This document shows, one piece after another, positions 29,639 to 38,137 of a stretch of DNA of 64,000 bases. Numbering within the stretch: the stretch's first letter is position 1; each line of letters starts with the position of its first letter. The translations under genes were made by a program, and so were the position numbers. The notes beneath the pieces were generated by a model. The model made no database searches, was not told the origin of the DNA, and worked only from the letters and a program-made list of their open reading frames with translations. The stretch comes from Streptomyces katrae (GTDB lineage Bacteria > Actinomycetota > Actinomycetes > Streptomycetales > Streptomycetaceae), in assembly GCF_002028425.1 (NCBI RefSeq), contig NZ_CP020042.1:3658001-3722000 (forward strand), in the 5' to 3' direction.

Positions 29639-29789
29639 GGGGCGGGGGCCGCCATCTCCCCCTCGAGGGGTAGGGGCCGGGCGGTGTTTGCCCACCCGCC
29701 TCACGGCGGGATCCGAGCGGGACGGAACGGGACAACGGCCCGGTACCGGGGATGACCGGGGTTCCAGCTGGGCGGTCTCAGAGAGGGGT

Positions 29790-29936
29790 TGGGGCTTTCC
29801 CGTCAGTCTCATCGTCCTTCCGCGTCGGGCCACCCTGTCAAGGGCGCTCCTTCGTCGCGTCGCTTCGCGATCGCCTACGGCGACCCTTGATAGGCCGTCC
29901 CGCCACGGAAAAACGAAGACTGCCGGGAAACCCCCA
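29790..29936. repeat. Left 147-bp palindrome of the nested repeat
   Basis: An inverted repeat whose outer arms read TGGGGCTTTCCCG and CGGGAAACCCCCA, with inner arms CCCTGTCAAGGG (29833-29844) and CCCTTGATAGG. It is an imperfect copy of the right element at 30942-31088. Confidence 0.85.
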
Positions 29937-30060
29937 AAGGAACGGGACGGACGTTCATTGGACATACGGCGGGATCAGCGACCCTTCGGGGTCGTCGGGG
30001 GCCGCCTCGCCAAGCATCCGGGCCGACAGGAGAGTCAAACGGGGCCGCGATTCGCGACAG

Positions 30061-30434
30061 ATCGCTACGCGCTCCTCTCGTCTCAGCGTCCGCCGACCGC
30101 CTGCGGCCGCTGCCCGCAGGAAAGGACGACAGATTCGGCATCCGGGGCCGGGGGGCGCCACAAATCGCTACGCGCTCCTCCCGTTTCGGCGTCCGGCGGC
30201 CGTCTTGGGTCGCTGCCCGCACGCAAGGGCGACGGGATCGGCATCGGGGCCCGGCAGGCGCCCCAGATCGCTACGCGCTCCTCGAAATCCGGCGTCCGGC
30301 GGCCGCCTGGGGCTGATACCCGCACCAAATGACGACCGGATGGGCATCCGGGCCGTCGGGCGCGCCAGATCGCTACGCGCTCCTCGGATCTCGGCGGCTG
30401 CCGGTCGTCGGGGGCTATTGCCCGCACCAGAAGA
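30061..30434 (+). repeat. Left tandem array: four 103-bp units
   Basis: Each unit starts with the invariant 16-mer ATCGCTACGCGCTCCT at 30061, 30164, 30267 and 30369 (spacing 103, 103, 102). Later in each unit comes a TGCCCGCA-like word and a GGCATC-like word. Around the latter, several units form a short stem whose sequence differs but still pairs (CCGGATG/CATCCGG in the third, CCGGGA/TCCCGG in the fourth). Confidence 0.9.
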
Positions 30435-30435
30435 C

Positions 30436-30809
30436 GACCGGGAGAGCATCCCGGCCCAAGACGGCCGCCGGACGCCGAGGAAACAGGAGCGCGTAGCGAT
30501 CTCGGGCGTCTGGGGTGCCCGGATGAGCCTCTCATCGGCATTTGGTGCAGGCAGCGACCCCAGACGGGCAGCGGACGCTGAGACGGGAGGAGCGCGTAGC
30601 GATTTGCCGCGCCTGGCGGGCTCCGATGCCGAACCCGTCGCCCTTGCGTGCGGGCAGCGACCCAAGACGGCCGCCGGACGCCGAGATCTCGGCAGCGCGT
30701 AGCGATTTGCCGCGCCCACCGGCCGCGGATGCCGAATCTGTCGTCCTTTGCTGCGGGCAGTGACCCCAGACGGGCGGCGGACGCCGAAACGGGAGGAGCG
30801 CGTAGCGAT
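30436..30809 (-). repeat. Right tandem array: four inverted 103-bp units
   Basis: The complement of the same 16-mer (AGGAGCGCGTAGCGAT) occurs ending at 30500, 30603, 30706 and 30809, with exact 103-base spacing; the third copy has a two-base change (CAGCGCGT in place of AGGAGCGCGT). Positions mirror the left array about 30435. Confidence 0.9.
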
Positions 30810-30941
30810 CTGCGGCGGGACGGCCGGGCACCGGCCCCGGCGCTTGGGCCGAGGGCCCGGATGCCCGGCGAGGCGGCCCCCGACCTCCCCGCCTGGGCGC
30901 TGATCCCGCCGAATGTCCGACTCTGGACCGGACCGTTCCTC

Positions 30942-31088
30942 TGGGGGCTTCCCGACAGTCCTTGTCTTTTCGGTCCGGGACGCCCTGTCAAGGGTCGCCG
31001 CAGGCGATCGCGAAGCGACGCGACGAAGGAGCGCCCTTGACAGGGCGGCCCGGATCGGAAGGACAGTGGGACTGACGGGAAGCCCCCA
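30942..31088. repeat. Right 147-bp palindrome of the nested repeat
   Basis: An inverted repeat with outer arms TGGGGGCTTCCCGACAGTCC and its near complement. Its inner arms are perfect: CCCTGTCAAGGG at 30983-30994 and CCCTTGACAGGG at 31034-31045. It can form a long hairpin on its own. Confidence 0.88.
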
Positions 31089-31115
31089 GCCCCTCTCTGA
31101 GACCGCCCGAGCGGG

Positions 31116-31565
31116 TCAGGCCAGGTCGTCCCGTCCGATCCAGCTGGGGCGCTCGGGGATGTCGGCCTCCCTTGGCGCGGCCCGTGGTTGTGGGGGCCTG
31201 GGCGGGCGGGGGCTCCGGGGCTTCCGCTGCTCCACGGGCTTCGGCTTCGGCTTTGGTTCCGGCTTCGGCTCCGGCGGTGGGGGTGGCGGGGCGCTGTCCT
31301 CGAGTAGCTCGGCGAGTTTGAACCGGTAGTGCCACGCGCGTGCGAAGCGGCCCTCCATGAGCAGCATGAAACCGTCGCCGTCGCCGTAGAGCCGCCGTCG
31401 GTTCACCTTGGTGAAGAGCGCGGGGTCGAACGCGTCCGCCCGTGCACGGAGGGCGGTCAGGGCCTCTTCCCTGGTCCCGTCCACGTGTCCCAGGACAGTG
31501 ACCGACCAGGCCAACCCGTGGCCTTTGGGGATGTTCTGCTCCATGAGGAGCGCCCAGGTCGTCAC
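31116..31565 (-). CDS. Small hypothetical protein with Pro/Lys-rich tail, last gene of the DUF397 module
   Basis: The 149-aa protein has a folded N-terminal half (HGLAWSVTVLGHVDGTREEALTALRARADAF...RLYGDGDGFMLLMEGRFARAWHYRF) and a C-terminal tail of PKPEPKPKP-type and RPPRPPQP repeats. The GTG at 31565 overlaps the DUF397 stop by one base (TAGTG). An ATG at 31544 is the alternative. The family is not recognised. Close coupling to DUF397 suggests it belongs to that module. Confidence 0.65.
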   Translation of the reverse strand: MTTWALLMEQNIPKGHGLAWSVTVLGHVDGTREEALTALRARADAFDPALFTKVNRRRLYGDGDGFMLLMEGRFARAWHYRFKLAELLEDSAPPPPPPEPKPEPKPKPKPVEQRKPRSPRPPRPPQPRAAPREADIPERPSWIGRDDLA

Positions 31566-31810
31566 TACGCCCGTCCGGCCGCCCAGTTGGCGAAGTCGGC
31601 CCAGGCCGTGGGTGCCAGGGTGAGGGTGGGGCCGAGGTTCTTGGAGTCCCGGACGTGGATGGCATGGGGGCACCCCGCCACCTCGACGCAGTTACCGCCG
31701 CCGCCGTCGCTGTAGCTCGACTTGCGCCAGTCGAAGGCCACTTCGACGCAGTTGCCGCCACCACTGTCGCTGTAGCTCGACTTGAACCACCGCAGGGTGC
31801 TGGTGTTCAT
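31565..31810 (-). CDS. DUF397 protein with internally duplicated motif
   Basis: This 81-aa protein belongs to DUF397, small partners of Scr1-type XRE regulators that are thought to act like toxin or anti-regulator components. The family core W-x-KSSYSD-x-GGGNCVEVA occurs twice, 20 residues apart (Trp8 and Trp28), followed once by HVRDSKN and AWADFANWA. The duplication is a 60-bp tandem repeat. It overlaps the regulator gene by ATGA (31807-31810). Confidence 0.9.
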   Translation of the reverse strand: MNTSTLRWFKSSYSDSGGGNCVEVAFDWRKSSYSDGGGGNCVEVAGCPHAIHVRDSKNLGPTLTLAPTAWADFANWAAGRA

Positions 31811-32664
31811 TTCCGTTCTCCCGCCAACTGCTTGATGAGTCCCAGGGATTCGTCAGGGCTGAGCGCCTGTGCGCGGATCTTCGCATACCGCTGGATCAGC
31901 CGAGAGACCTTGGCCGGGTTGCTGATCAGGATGCTCTCGTCCTCGATCTCCATGTAGACCACGTGTTCGTGGTCCTTCGTCTCGACCAGTTTCATCGGGC
32001 CACGATCCCCGGCGTAAGTCCCCTTGAGGCCCCGGTCGAGGGGTAGGACCTGGACCGTTACGTTGTGGCGCTGGGCGTCATCCGCCAACGAGTGCAGCTG
32101 CTGTCGCATGATGTCCCAGCTGCCGAAGGGGCGACGCAACACCGACTCCTCCACGATCAGTTCGATCATCGCCGTCGGGTCACGGTCAAACAGCGCCCTG
32201 CGGGCGAGCCGAGCATCCACCAGTTCATGCACCTTGGCCGGGGAGACCTGTGGGTAGCTACCGGCGATGAGCGCATGCGCATACGCCTCGGTCTGGAACA
32301 GTCCGTCCAGAACCATCGTCTCGTAGGACGAGATCATGTGCGCCGACGCCTCCATCTGCGAGAACCCCCGGAACCGCACCGGGTACTTCTCCATCAGCAC
32401 GTACTTGCGCCCCGCCTCGAAGATGCCCCTGTTGTCGCCGATGGCCCCCTCCAGGCGTTCCAGCATCTTGTCGCTGACCGGCTGGGCGCCCGTCTCCATG
32501 GCGCTGATCGCCGACCCCGTGTAGTTGGTGAGCCGCCCCACGGCCTCCTGGGTCAGGCCCTTCTCCAGGCGCAGGATTCGGGCGATCTCGGCCATCAGCT
32601 GTGTCGCCGGGCGTTCCTCCTCCGCGTCCGGTCCCCCGCCCCTGCTGCCTTCCGGCTTCGGCAT
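31807..32664 (-). CDS. XRE/Scr1-family helix-turn-helix regulator (DUF5753)
   Basis: The 285-aa protein has an N-terminal XRE HTH (ARILRLEKGLTQEAVGRLTNYTGSAISAMETG) and a C-terminal DUF5753 domain (SSYETMVLDGLFQTEAYAHALI...EESVLRRPFGS...TVQVLPLD). These regulators pair with DUF397 proteins across Streptomyces, including the WhiJ/AbaA-type loci that affect development. The ATG at 32664 with a GGGGG upstream is chosen over 32685. It is first in a three-gene unit with DUF397 and the 149-aa protein. Confidence 0.9.
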   Translation of the reverse strand: MPKPEGSRGGGPDAEEERPATQLMAEIARILRLEKGLTQEAVGRLTNYTGSAISAMETGAQPVSDKMLERLEGAIGDNRGIFEAGRKYVLMEKYPVRFRGFSQMEASAHMISSYETMVLDGLFQTEAYAHALIAGSYPQVSPAKVHELVDARLARRALFDRDPTAMIELIVEESVLRRPFGSWDIMRQQLHSLADDAQRHNVTVQVLPLDRGLKGTYAGDRGPMKLVETKDHEHVVYMEIEDESILISNPAKVSRLIQRYAKIRAQALSPDESLGLIKQLAGERK

Positions 32665-32790
32665 AGCGAACACCCCCGAACTCAAACGAACTCAAACGGT
32701 CTCAAGCGCAGTTCGACGCAATCCCATGACTCTCAGGCCTTCAAGTCCGGGCTATGGAAAACGGTAGACCTGAGCCATCACGCTTGTTCC

Positions 32791-33267
32791 ATGAACACTG
32801 AAAGTGACAGCCCCCTCACGCCCACCCCCACCTGGCTCCCGCCCGCCGGCATCGCGTTCCGCAAGGCCGGCGTGCAGTTTGACGCCCTACGCGTGGACGG
32901 TGACATGGGACGGGACCTCGCCGATCTGCTCGTGACGCTCACGGGCGGTGACCCCGGCCCCATCGTCGTGCAGGCCAACGGGCGCCGGCCCGTCTACTTC
33001 CTGATCCCCGTCGGCAGCGCCCAGTACCGCATGTGGCCCCCCGGGTTCCGGCGGCTCACGGCCGGGCCGCGCCGGACCACGTACATCCCCGTGCCCGCGC
33101 TCGACGGGGCCTGGCCGCTGGCCTGGCGGTGTCCGCCGAGGGCCGAGGACCGGTTCGTGCACGCGCTGCTGCTGCACCGTGCCGCCGGGCTCTACCAGGC
33201 CAGCTGCGAGATCTCCTCCGCCACCACCGCGCAGGCGTCCGCCGCCGGGTCGATCAGCGGGAAGTGA
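32791..33267 (+). CDS. Hypothetical protein divergent from the Scr1-type regulator
   Basis: This 158-aa protein is not recognised. It has WLPPAGIAFRKAGVQFDALRVDGDMGRDLADLL, VQANGRRPVYFLIPVGSAQYRMWPPG and a C-terminal helical part. Genes of this type often sit opposite XRE/DUF397 pairs and may be part of the module. Its last 76 bases overlap the convergent kynB-like gene, so one of the two C-termini may be less conserved. Confidence 0.6.
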   Translation: MNTESDSPLTPTPTWLPPAGIAFRKAGVQFDALRVDGDMGRDLADLLVTLTGGDPGPIVVQANGRRPVYFLIPVGSAQYRMWPPGFRRLTAGPRRTTYIPVPALDGAWPLAWRCPPRAEDRFVHALLLHRAAGLYQASCEISSATTAQASAAGSISGK

Positions 33268-34067
33268 CCGACCCCCTCGACCAGGGTCAGGCCCACGATC
33301 TCGCCCGCCTTCGCCGCCGCGGCCGCGTACGACTCCGCCACCGCCGGCGGGACCACGATGTCCTCGCGGCCCTGGACCACCGTCGTCGCGATGCCCGTCG
33401 GCAGGAGCGAGGCGGGGTCCGCCGACGGGCGGCGGGCGTCCCAGTGGGCCGGGCCGCCCAGCAGCTGGGCCGAGGCCCCGCCGCACACGCCGAGCTTCTC
33501 CGCGACCTCGAAGTCCGCGATGGGGGCCAGCGCCACCACGCCGCGCAGCTGCGGCGGGGAAGGCAGCCGCCACGGGGAGCCGGGCGGCAGGACGTGCCGG
33601 GCGGCGGCCCACAGGGCCAGCTGCCCGCCCGCGGAGTGGCCCGTGACCACCGTCCTGCGCGGGTCGGCGGCCGGGAGGGCGGACGCGAGGAGGCCGGGCA
33701 GGGCGTCCATGGCGGCGGCGACGTCGTCGAAGGTCTCCGGCCAGCGGCCCGCGACCGGGCCCTCGGAACCCTGGTGGGGCAGGGAACTCCCGCGCCGGTA
33801 CTCGACGTTGGCCACGGCGAAGCCGCGCCGGGCGAGGAAGTCGGCGAACGGGGTGATGTGCTCGCGGTCGTACGGGGCGCGCCAGGCGCCCCCGTGCAGG
33901 ACGACGACGAGCGGTGCCGTGCCCGCGGAGTCCCCGCGCGGGGCGTAGAAGTCGATGACCTGGTCGGGGTGTTCCCCGTACGCGGCGCTCGCGTCCGGCG
34001 CGACCGGGGGGTGCGCGAAGGCCGCGGCGGCCTCGGCGGCGTCCCGTTCGACTGCGGGGTCCGTCAT
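33192..34067 (-). CDS. kynB: Alpha/beta hydrolase, probable kynurenine formamidase
   Basis: The 291-aa hydrolase has the HGGAW oxyanion motif and GHSAGGQ nucleophile elbow (Ser in GHSAGG) of the hormone-sensitive-lipase/arylformamidase group, with GREDIVVP and VEGVGHFPLID giving Asp and His. N-formylkynurenine hydrolysis is inferred because kynU and kynA lie directly upstream on the same strand. The gap to kynU holds a terminator-like hairpin, so it may have its own promoter. Confidence 0.75.
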   Translation of the reverse strand: MTDPAVERDAAEAAAAFAHPPVAPDASAAYGEHPDQVIDFYAPRGDSAGTAPLVVVLHGGAWRAPYDREHITPFADFLARRGFAVANVEYRRGSSLPHQGSEGPVAGRWPETFDDVAAAMDALPGLLASALPAADPRRTVVTGHSAGGQLALWAAARHVLPPGSPWRLPSPPQLRGVVALAPIADFEVAEKLGVCGGASAQLLGGPAHWDARRPSADPASLLPTGIATTVVQGREDIVVPPAVAESYAAAAAKAGEIVGLTLVEGVGHFPLIDPAADACAVVAEEISQLAW

Positions 34068-34184
34068 CGGCTCGGCCTCTCGGTAACGCGTGTGACAGCG
34101 GGGACAGATGTTCCGGTGTTCCGGCAGAGCGGGACCGTATCAGGCTGCCACGTGCCCCTAGCCGTCGGGACGAGTCCGCACGGA

Positions 34185-34212
34185 GGCGGGCGGAGCCGCA
34201 GCCCCGCCCGCC
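34185..34212 (-). terminator. Hairpin between kynU and kynB
   Basis: GGCGGGCGGAGC (34185-34196) pairs with GCCCCGCCCGCC (34201-34212) across a CGCA loop with one mismatch. It lies just after the kynU stop and probably ends or attenuates the kynA-kynU transcript. Confidence 0.7.
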
Positions 34213-34238
34213 CGGTGGTGTGACGTTTCGCTACCGCG

Positions 34239-35441
34239 TCACCCGAAAATGTGACCCAGCGTGCGCGCCGCGCGCTCGGCGTCGGCGAAACCGACGTAGA
34301 GCGGGGTGAAGCCGAAGCGCAGCACGTCGGGGGCGCGGAAGTCGCCCACGATGCCGCGGGAGATGAGCTCCGCCATCACCTCGCGGGCGCCGTCGGTGCG
34401 CAGGGAGACCTGGCTGCCGCGGTGGGCGTGCTCCTGCGGGGTGACCACCTCGACCGTGCCCGGCGGGACGTACGCCGCCACGCAGTCGAGGAAGAAGTCG
34501 GTCAGCGCGAGGGACTTGGCGCGGACGGCCTCGACGTCCACGTCCTCCCAGGCGTCCAGGGCCGACTCCAGGGCCAGCATGGACAGGATGTCCGGGGTCC
34601 CGACGCGGGCCCGGGCCGCACCCTGGGCGGGCGTGTACTGCGGGGTCATCGCGAAGGGCTCGGCGTGGCTGTTCCAGCCGGGGAGCGGGGAGTCGAAGGC
34701 GCCCTGGTGGCGCTGGGCCACGTACAGGTACGCCGGGGAGCCGGGGCCGCCGTTGAGGTACTTGTACGTGCAGCCGACCGCGAGGTCGACGGCGTGCGCG
34801 TCGAGGCCGACGGGGAGGGCGCCGGCGCTGTGGCAGAGGTCCCAGACGATCAGCGCGCCCGCGGCGTGCGCGGCCCCGGTGAGGGCGGGCAGGTCGTGGA
34901 GCCGGCCGGTGCGGTAGTCGACGTGGTTGAGGAGGACCACGGCCGTGCGCTCGTCCATCGCGCCCGCCGCGTCGGAGGGGTCGACCGGGACGAGGTCCAG
35001 GCCGGTCATCCGGGCGGCGGAGGCGGCGATGTAGCCGTCGGTGGGGAAGGTGGTGGCGTCGACCAGCATCGTGGTGCGGCCGGGCGCGGCCAGGCGGGCG
35101 GCGCCGACCAGGGCCTTGAAGAGGTTGACGCTGGTGGAGTCGCCGACGGTGACCTGGCCGGGGGCGGCGCCGACGAGGGGGGCGATGCGGTCGCCGATCC
35201 GCTCGGGGGCGGTCCACCAGCCGCTCTCGTCCCAGGAGCGGATCAGCAGCTCGCCCCACTGGCGGCCGACCACGTCGGCCACCGCGCCGGGGACGCCCGC
35301 GGGGAGGGCGCCGAGGGAGTTGCCGTCGAGGTAGACCACGCCCTCGGGAAGGGTGAAGCGCTCGCGGTGCTTGCCGAGGGGGTCCTCGGCGTCGAGGCGG
35401 GCGGCGCGGGCCTGGAGGTCGTTGAGCATCGCGTCAGACAT
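34239..35441 (-). CDS. kynU: Kynureninase
   Basis: The 400-aa PLP enzyme hydrolyses kynurenine to anthranilate and alanine. It shows VYLDGNSLGALP, VGDSTSVNLFKAL, WDLCHSAGALPVGL and the PLP lysine in AVGCTYKYLNGGPGSPAYLYV, with KYxNGGPG typical of kynureninase. It overlaps the end of kynA by 8 bases. Together with kynB the locus converts tryptophan to anthranilate, useful for catabolism or as antibiotic precursor. Confidence 0.95.
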   Translation of the reverse strand: MSDAMLNDLQARAARLDAEDPLGKHRERFTLPEGVVYLDGNSLGALPAGVPGAVADVVGRQWGELLIRSWDESGWWTAPERIGDRIAPLVGAAPGQVTVGDSTSVNLFKALVGAARLAAPGRTTMLVDATTFPTDGYIAASAARMTGLDLVPVDPSDAAGAMDERTAVVLLNHVDYRTGRLHDLPALTGAAHAAGALIVWDLCHSAGALPVGLDAHAVDLAVGCTYKYLNGGPGSPAYLYVAQRHQGAFDSPLPGWNSHAEPFAMTPQYTPAQGAARARVGTPDILSMLALESALDAWEDVDVEAVRAKSLALTDFFLDCVAAYVPPGTVEVVTPQEHAHRGSQVSLRTDGAREVMAELISRGIVGDFRAPDVLRFGFTPLYVGFADAERAARTLGHIFG

Positions 35442-36282
35442 GGCTGCGGGCCGTCCAGAGCTCGGGGAAGACGTTCTTGGACGCGCGCTTCTCCAGCCAG
35501 GTCACCCCTGCGGAGCCGCCCGTGCCGGTCTTGGCGCCCATCGCGCGGCGGGTGGCGACCAGGTGGTCGTTGCGCCAGCGCCAGACCAGTTCGGCCACGT
35601 CGGTGAGGATCTCGCCGAGCCGGTGCAGGTCGGCGTGGGCGCCGGCGGGGTCGGCGTAGAGGTCCGTCCAGACGGCCTCGACCGCGGCGGAGGGCTCGTA
35701 GCGCTGGGAGAGGTCCCGGTCGAGGACCGACTGCGGGACGGGCAGACCGCGGCGGGCGAGCAGGCGCAGGGTCTCGTCGTAGAGGCTCGGCTCGTGGAGG
35801 GCCTTCTCCAGCTCGGCGTGGACGCGGGGGGCGCCGCGGTGCGGGACCAGCATGGACGCGGACTTCTCGCCGAGGAGGAACTCCATCCGGCGGTACATCG
35901 CGGACTGGAAACCGGAACCCTCGCCGAGGGCCGCGCGGTAGGCGTTGAACTGCGCGGGGGTGAGGTGGGCGATCGGCCGCCAGGAGTGGTTGAGCGCTTC
36001 CAGTTCCCGGAGGGATCGTTTCAGCGCGTCCGTCGCGACCGGGATGTCGTCCTCGCGCAGGGCACGGGCGGCGGTCTCCCACTCGTGGACGATGACGGTG
36101 AACCACAGCTCCATGACCTGGGTGGTGACCAGGAAGACCATCTCGCCGGGGTCGTCCGAGCGAGGGTGCTGGAGGTGGGTGAGGACGTCCGCCTGGACGT
36201 AGTCCTCGTACGGGGTGGTGCCGGCGAAGTCGAGGTTCGGGGTGTCCGAACCGGCTCCGGAGGCATCAAGGGCGTGCGACAT
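35434..36282 (-). CDS. kynA: Tryptophan 2,3-dioxygenase
   Basis: The 282-aa heme enzyme opens the indole ring of tryptophan to N-formylkynurenine. It has the family's TPYEDYVQADVLTHLQ, MVFLVTTQVMELWFTVIVHEWE, and the substrate/heme region with His and Arg (SGFQSAMYRRMEFLLG, WRWRNDHLVATRRAMGAKTGTGG). The ATG at 36282 follows GAGGAGA and is preferred over 36360. It is first in kynA-kynU. Confidence 0.95.
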   Translation of the reverse strand: MSHALDASGAGSDTPNLDFAGTTPYEDYVQADVLTHLQHPRSDDPGEMVFLVTTQVMELWFTVIVHEWETAARALREDDIPVATDALKRSLRELEALNHSWRPIAHLTPAQFNAYRAALGEGSGFQSAMYRRMEFLLGEKSASMLVPHRGAPRVHAELEKALHEPSLYDETLRLLARRGLPVPQSVLDRDLSQRYEPSAAVEAVWTDLYADPAGAHADLHRLGEILTDVAELVWRWRNDHLVATRRAMGAKTGTGGSAGVTWLEKRASKNVFPELWTARSHV

Positions 36283-36411
36283 CGCTGTCTCCTCGACACG
36301 TGCTTCCGGGTAGCGGTCCGCTCCTTCCGATTGGGTGAGTGGAGCCCCGGTCCCCTGCATCGCATCATAAACAGGAGATCCGGGGCGCCTCTAGGGCACT
36401 CGGCCCGGCCG

Positions 36412-36825
36412 TTACGCGAGCGTGTCCGCCGCGGTCGGGGAGGAGTCGCGCAGGAAGGTCGAGCAGCGCTCGTACTCGTCCTTCTCGCCGATGGCGCCGG
36501 CGGCGCGGGCCAGGGCGTGCAGGGCGCGCAGGAAGCCGCGGTTCGGCTCGTGCTCCCACGGCACCGGGCCGTGGCCCTTCCAGCCGGCGCGGCGCAGGGC
36601 GTCCAGGCCGCGGTGGTAGCCGGTGCGGGCGTACGCGTAGGACTCGACGGTCCGGCCGGCGGCGTAGGCCTCGTCGGCGAGGGCGGCCCAGGCGAGGGAG
36701 GAGGTCGGGTGGGCGGCGGCCACCTCGGCGGGGGCGGTGCCGGCGGCGAGGGCCTCGCGAGGCGCGGGCTCGTCGGGCAGGTGGGTGGGGGCGGGGCCCC
36801 CGAGCAGGTTCTGGTGAATCGACAT
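36412..36825 (-). CDS. DUF3151 domain protein
   Basis: The 137-aa soluble protein matches the DUF3151 family throughout (NLLGGPAPTHLPDE, AYARTGYHRGLDALRRAGWKGHGPVPWEHEPNRGFLRALHALARAAGAIGE). The family occurs in most actinobacteria and has no known function. It ends 130 bases before the kynA start and is just downstream of the flavin-dependent oxidoreductase gene on the same strand (5 bases apart). Confidence 0.88.
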   Translation of the reverse strand: MSIHQNLLGGPAPTHLPDEPAPREALAAGTAPAEVAAAHPTSSLAWAALADEAYAAGRTVESYAYARTGYHRGLDALRRAGWKGHGPVPWEHEPNRGFLRALHALARAAGAIGEKDEYERCSTFLRDSSPTAADTLA

Positions 36826-36829
36826 GCGT

Positions 36830-38137
36830 TCAGTGTGTCGGATCGGTGTGTCCGATGCGGCCGGGCGGCCGGGCGGCCGCCCCGGTGAGCTGCTTCGGCG
36901 GTGCGGCCGGGGCGGGCTCGGCCGTCCGGGTGGTGGCGGGGGCGGAGGGCGGTGGGGGGTCTGCCGCCGCCCGGACCGTCGACAGGTGGGCTGCCGCCCG
37001 GGGGTCCGCCGCCCGGTGGGCCGTCGACGGGTGGGCTGCCGCCCGGGGGTCCGTCGACGGGTGGGCTGCCGCCCCGGGCTCCGTCGCCGGGTGGCGGGGG
37101 GCCGGGGGGATCGTGGGCGGGCGGGTGGCGGCCAGTTCGCGGCGCAGGACCGGGACGATGTGCTCGCCCAGGATGTCGATCTGCTCCAGCGCGGTCTCCA
37201 GCGGGATCCCGGCGTGGTCCACGGTGAACAGCTGGCGCTGGTAGTGCCCGTAGACCTCCCGGAAACCGAGGATCTTCTCGATGGCCTCGTCGGGGCTGCC
37301 CACGGTCAGCGGGGTGCGTGCCGCCGCCTCCTCCAGGGACCAGTGCCGGGAGCGGGCCGGGGAGCGGTCGAAGTAGGGACGGAACCCGCTCAGCGCGTCC
37401 TGCGAGCGGGCCCGTACGAACAGCTGGCCGCCGAGGCCGACGATGGCCTGTTCGGGGGCGCCGTGGCCGTGCTCGGCGTAACGGGTGCGGTAGAGCTCGA
37501 TCAGGCGGGCGTAGTGCCCGACGGGGGCGAGGAGGTTGTCGGCGAAGAACCCGTCGCCGTAGTACGCGGCCCGCTCGGCGGTCTCCGGGGAGCGCACCGA
37601 CGCGTGCCAGACGAAGGGCGGTACGCCGTCCAGCGGGCGGGGCGTGGAGGTGAAGCCGTCCAGGCGGGCGCGGGAGCGGCCCCGCCAGTCGACGTCGGTC
37701 TCGCGCCAGAGGCGGTGCAGCAGGGCGTAGTTCTCGCGGGCGAGGGCCAGGGCCTCGCGCAGGTCCTGGCCGAACCACGGGTAGACGTCGGGGGTGTTGC
37801 CGCGGCCGGCGATCAGGTCGAGCCGGCCGCCCGCCAGGTGCTGGAGCAGCGCGTACTCCTCGGCGACGCGCACCGGGTCGTTGGTGGTGATCAGGGTGGT
37901 GGCGGTGGAGAGGATCAGCCGCCGGGTGCGGGCGGCCACGTACGCGAGCAGGGTGGACGGCGCGGAGCACACGTAGGGCGGGCTGTGGTGCTCGCCGGTG
38001 GCGAAGACGTCGAGGCCGGCCTCCTCCGCGCGGACGGCGAGGGCGGTCATGGCCCGGATGCGTTCGTGCTCGGTCGGCATGCGGCCGGCCCGGGGGTCGG
38101 GCGCGAGCTCACCGACCGAGAAGATGCCGAACTGCAC
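36830..38137 (-). CDS. LLM-class flavin-dependent oxidoreductase with repetitive C-terminal tail
   Basis: The first 340 residues form a luciferase-like TIM barrel (FGIFSVGELAPDPRAGR, GLDVFATGEHHSPPYVCSAPSTLLA, ATTLITTNDPVRVAEEY, LIAGRGNTPDVYPWFG) that uses FMN or F420. Residues from about 345 are a Pro/Ala/His-rich tail with AAAHPSTDPR-type repeats, coded by three near copies of a 25-30-bp unit starting GTCGAC at 36978, 37023 and 37053. The GTG at 38137 follows GGGAG. The substrate is unknown. Confidence 0.85.
   Translation of the reverse strand: MQFGIFSVGELAPDPRAGRMPTEHERIRAMTALAVRAEEAGLDVFATGEHHSPPYVCSAPSTLLAYVAARTRRLILSTATTLITTNDPVRVAEEYALLQHLAGGRLDLIAGRGNTPDVYPWFGQDLREALALARENYALLHRLWRETDVDWRGRSRARLDGFTSTPRPLDGVPPFVWHASVRSPETAERAAYYGDGFFADNLLAPVGHYARLIELYRTRYAEHGHGAPEQAIVGLGGQLFVRARSQDALSGFRPYFDRSPARSRHWSLEEAAARTPLTVGSPDEAIEKILGFREVYGHYQRQLFTVDHAGIPLETALEQIDILGEHIVPVLRRELAATRPPTIPPAPRHPATEPGAAAHPSTDPRAAAHPSTAHRAADPRAAAHLSTVRAAADPPPPSAPATTRTAEPAPAAPPKQLTGAAARPPGRIGHTDPTH

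Larger units (their letters stand above)
29771..31107. repeat. 1.34-kb nested inverted repeat containing eight 103-bp units
   Basis: The whole stretch is an imperfect inverted repeat centred near 30437. From the outside in, it has a 147-bp palindrome, a spacer of about 125 bases, four tandem 103-bp units, the centre, then the same in inverse. No open frame in it has a credible start, codon pattern or homologue. A few long frames exist only because the repeats are GC-rich. Matching units of the two arms are more alike than neighbours in the same arm (for example the second units share GGCGTCCGGCGGCCGTCTTG). This fits an inverted duplication of an older tandem array. Function is unknown. Confidence 0.92.

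Noticed and set aside
30061..30809. CRISPR array
   Set aside because: The conserved word is only 16 bp with 87-base intervals that are related to one another rather than unique, units occur in both orientations, and no cas genes are present.
30083..30991. Protein-coding frames inside the giant inverted repeat
   Set aside because: They only follow the repeats (DRYALLP/ERVAI-type strings), have no start signals, and change with each repeat unit.
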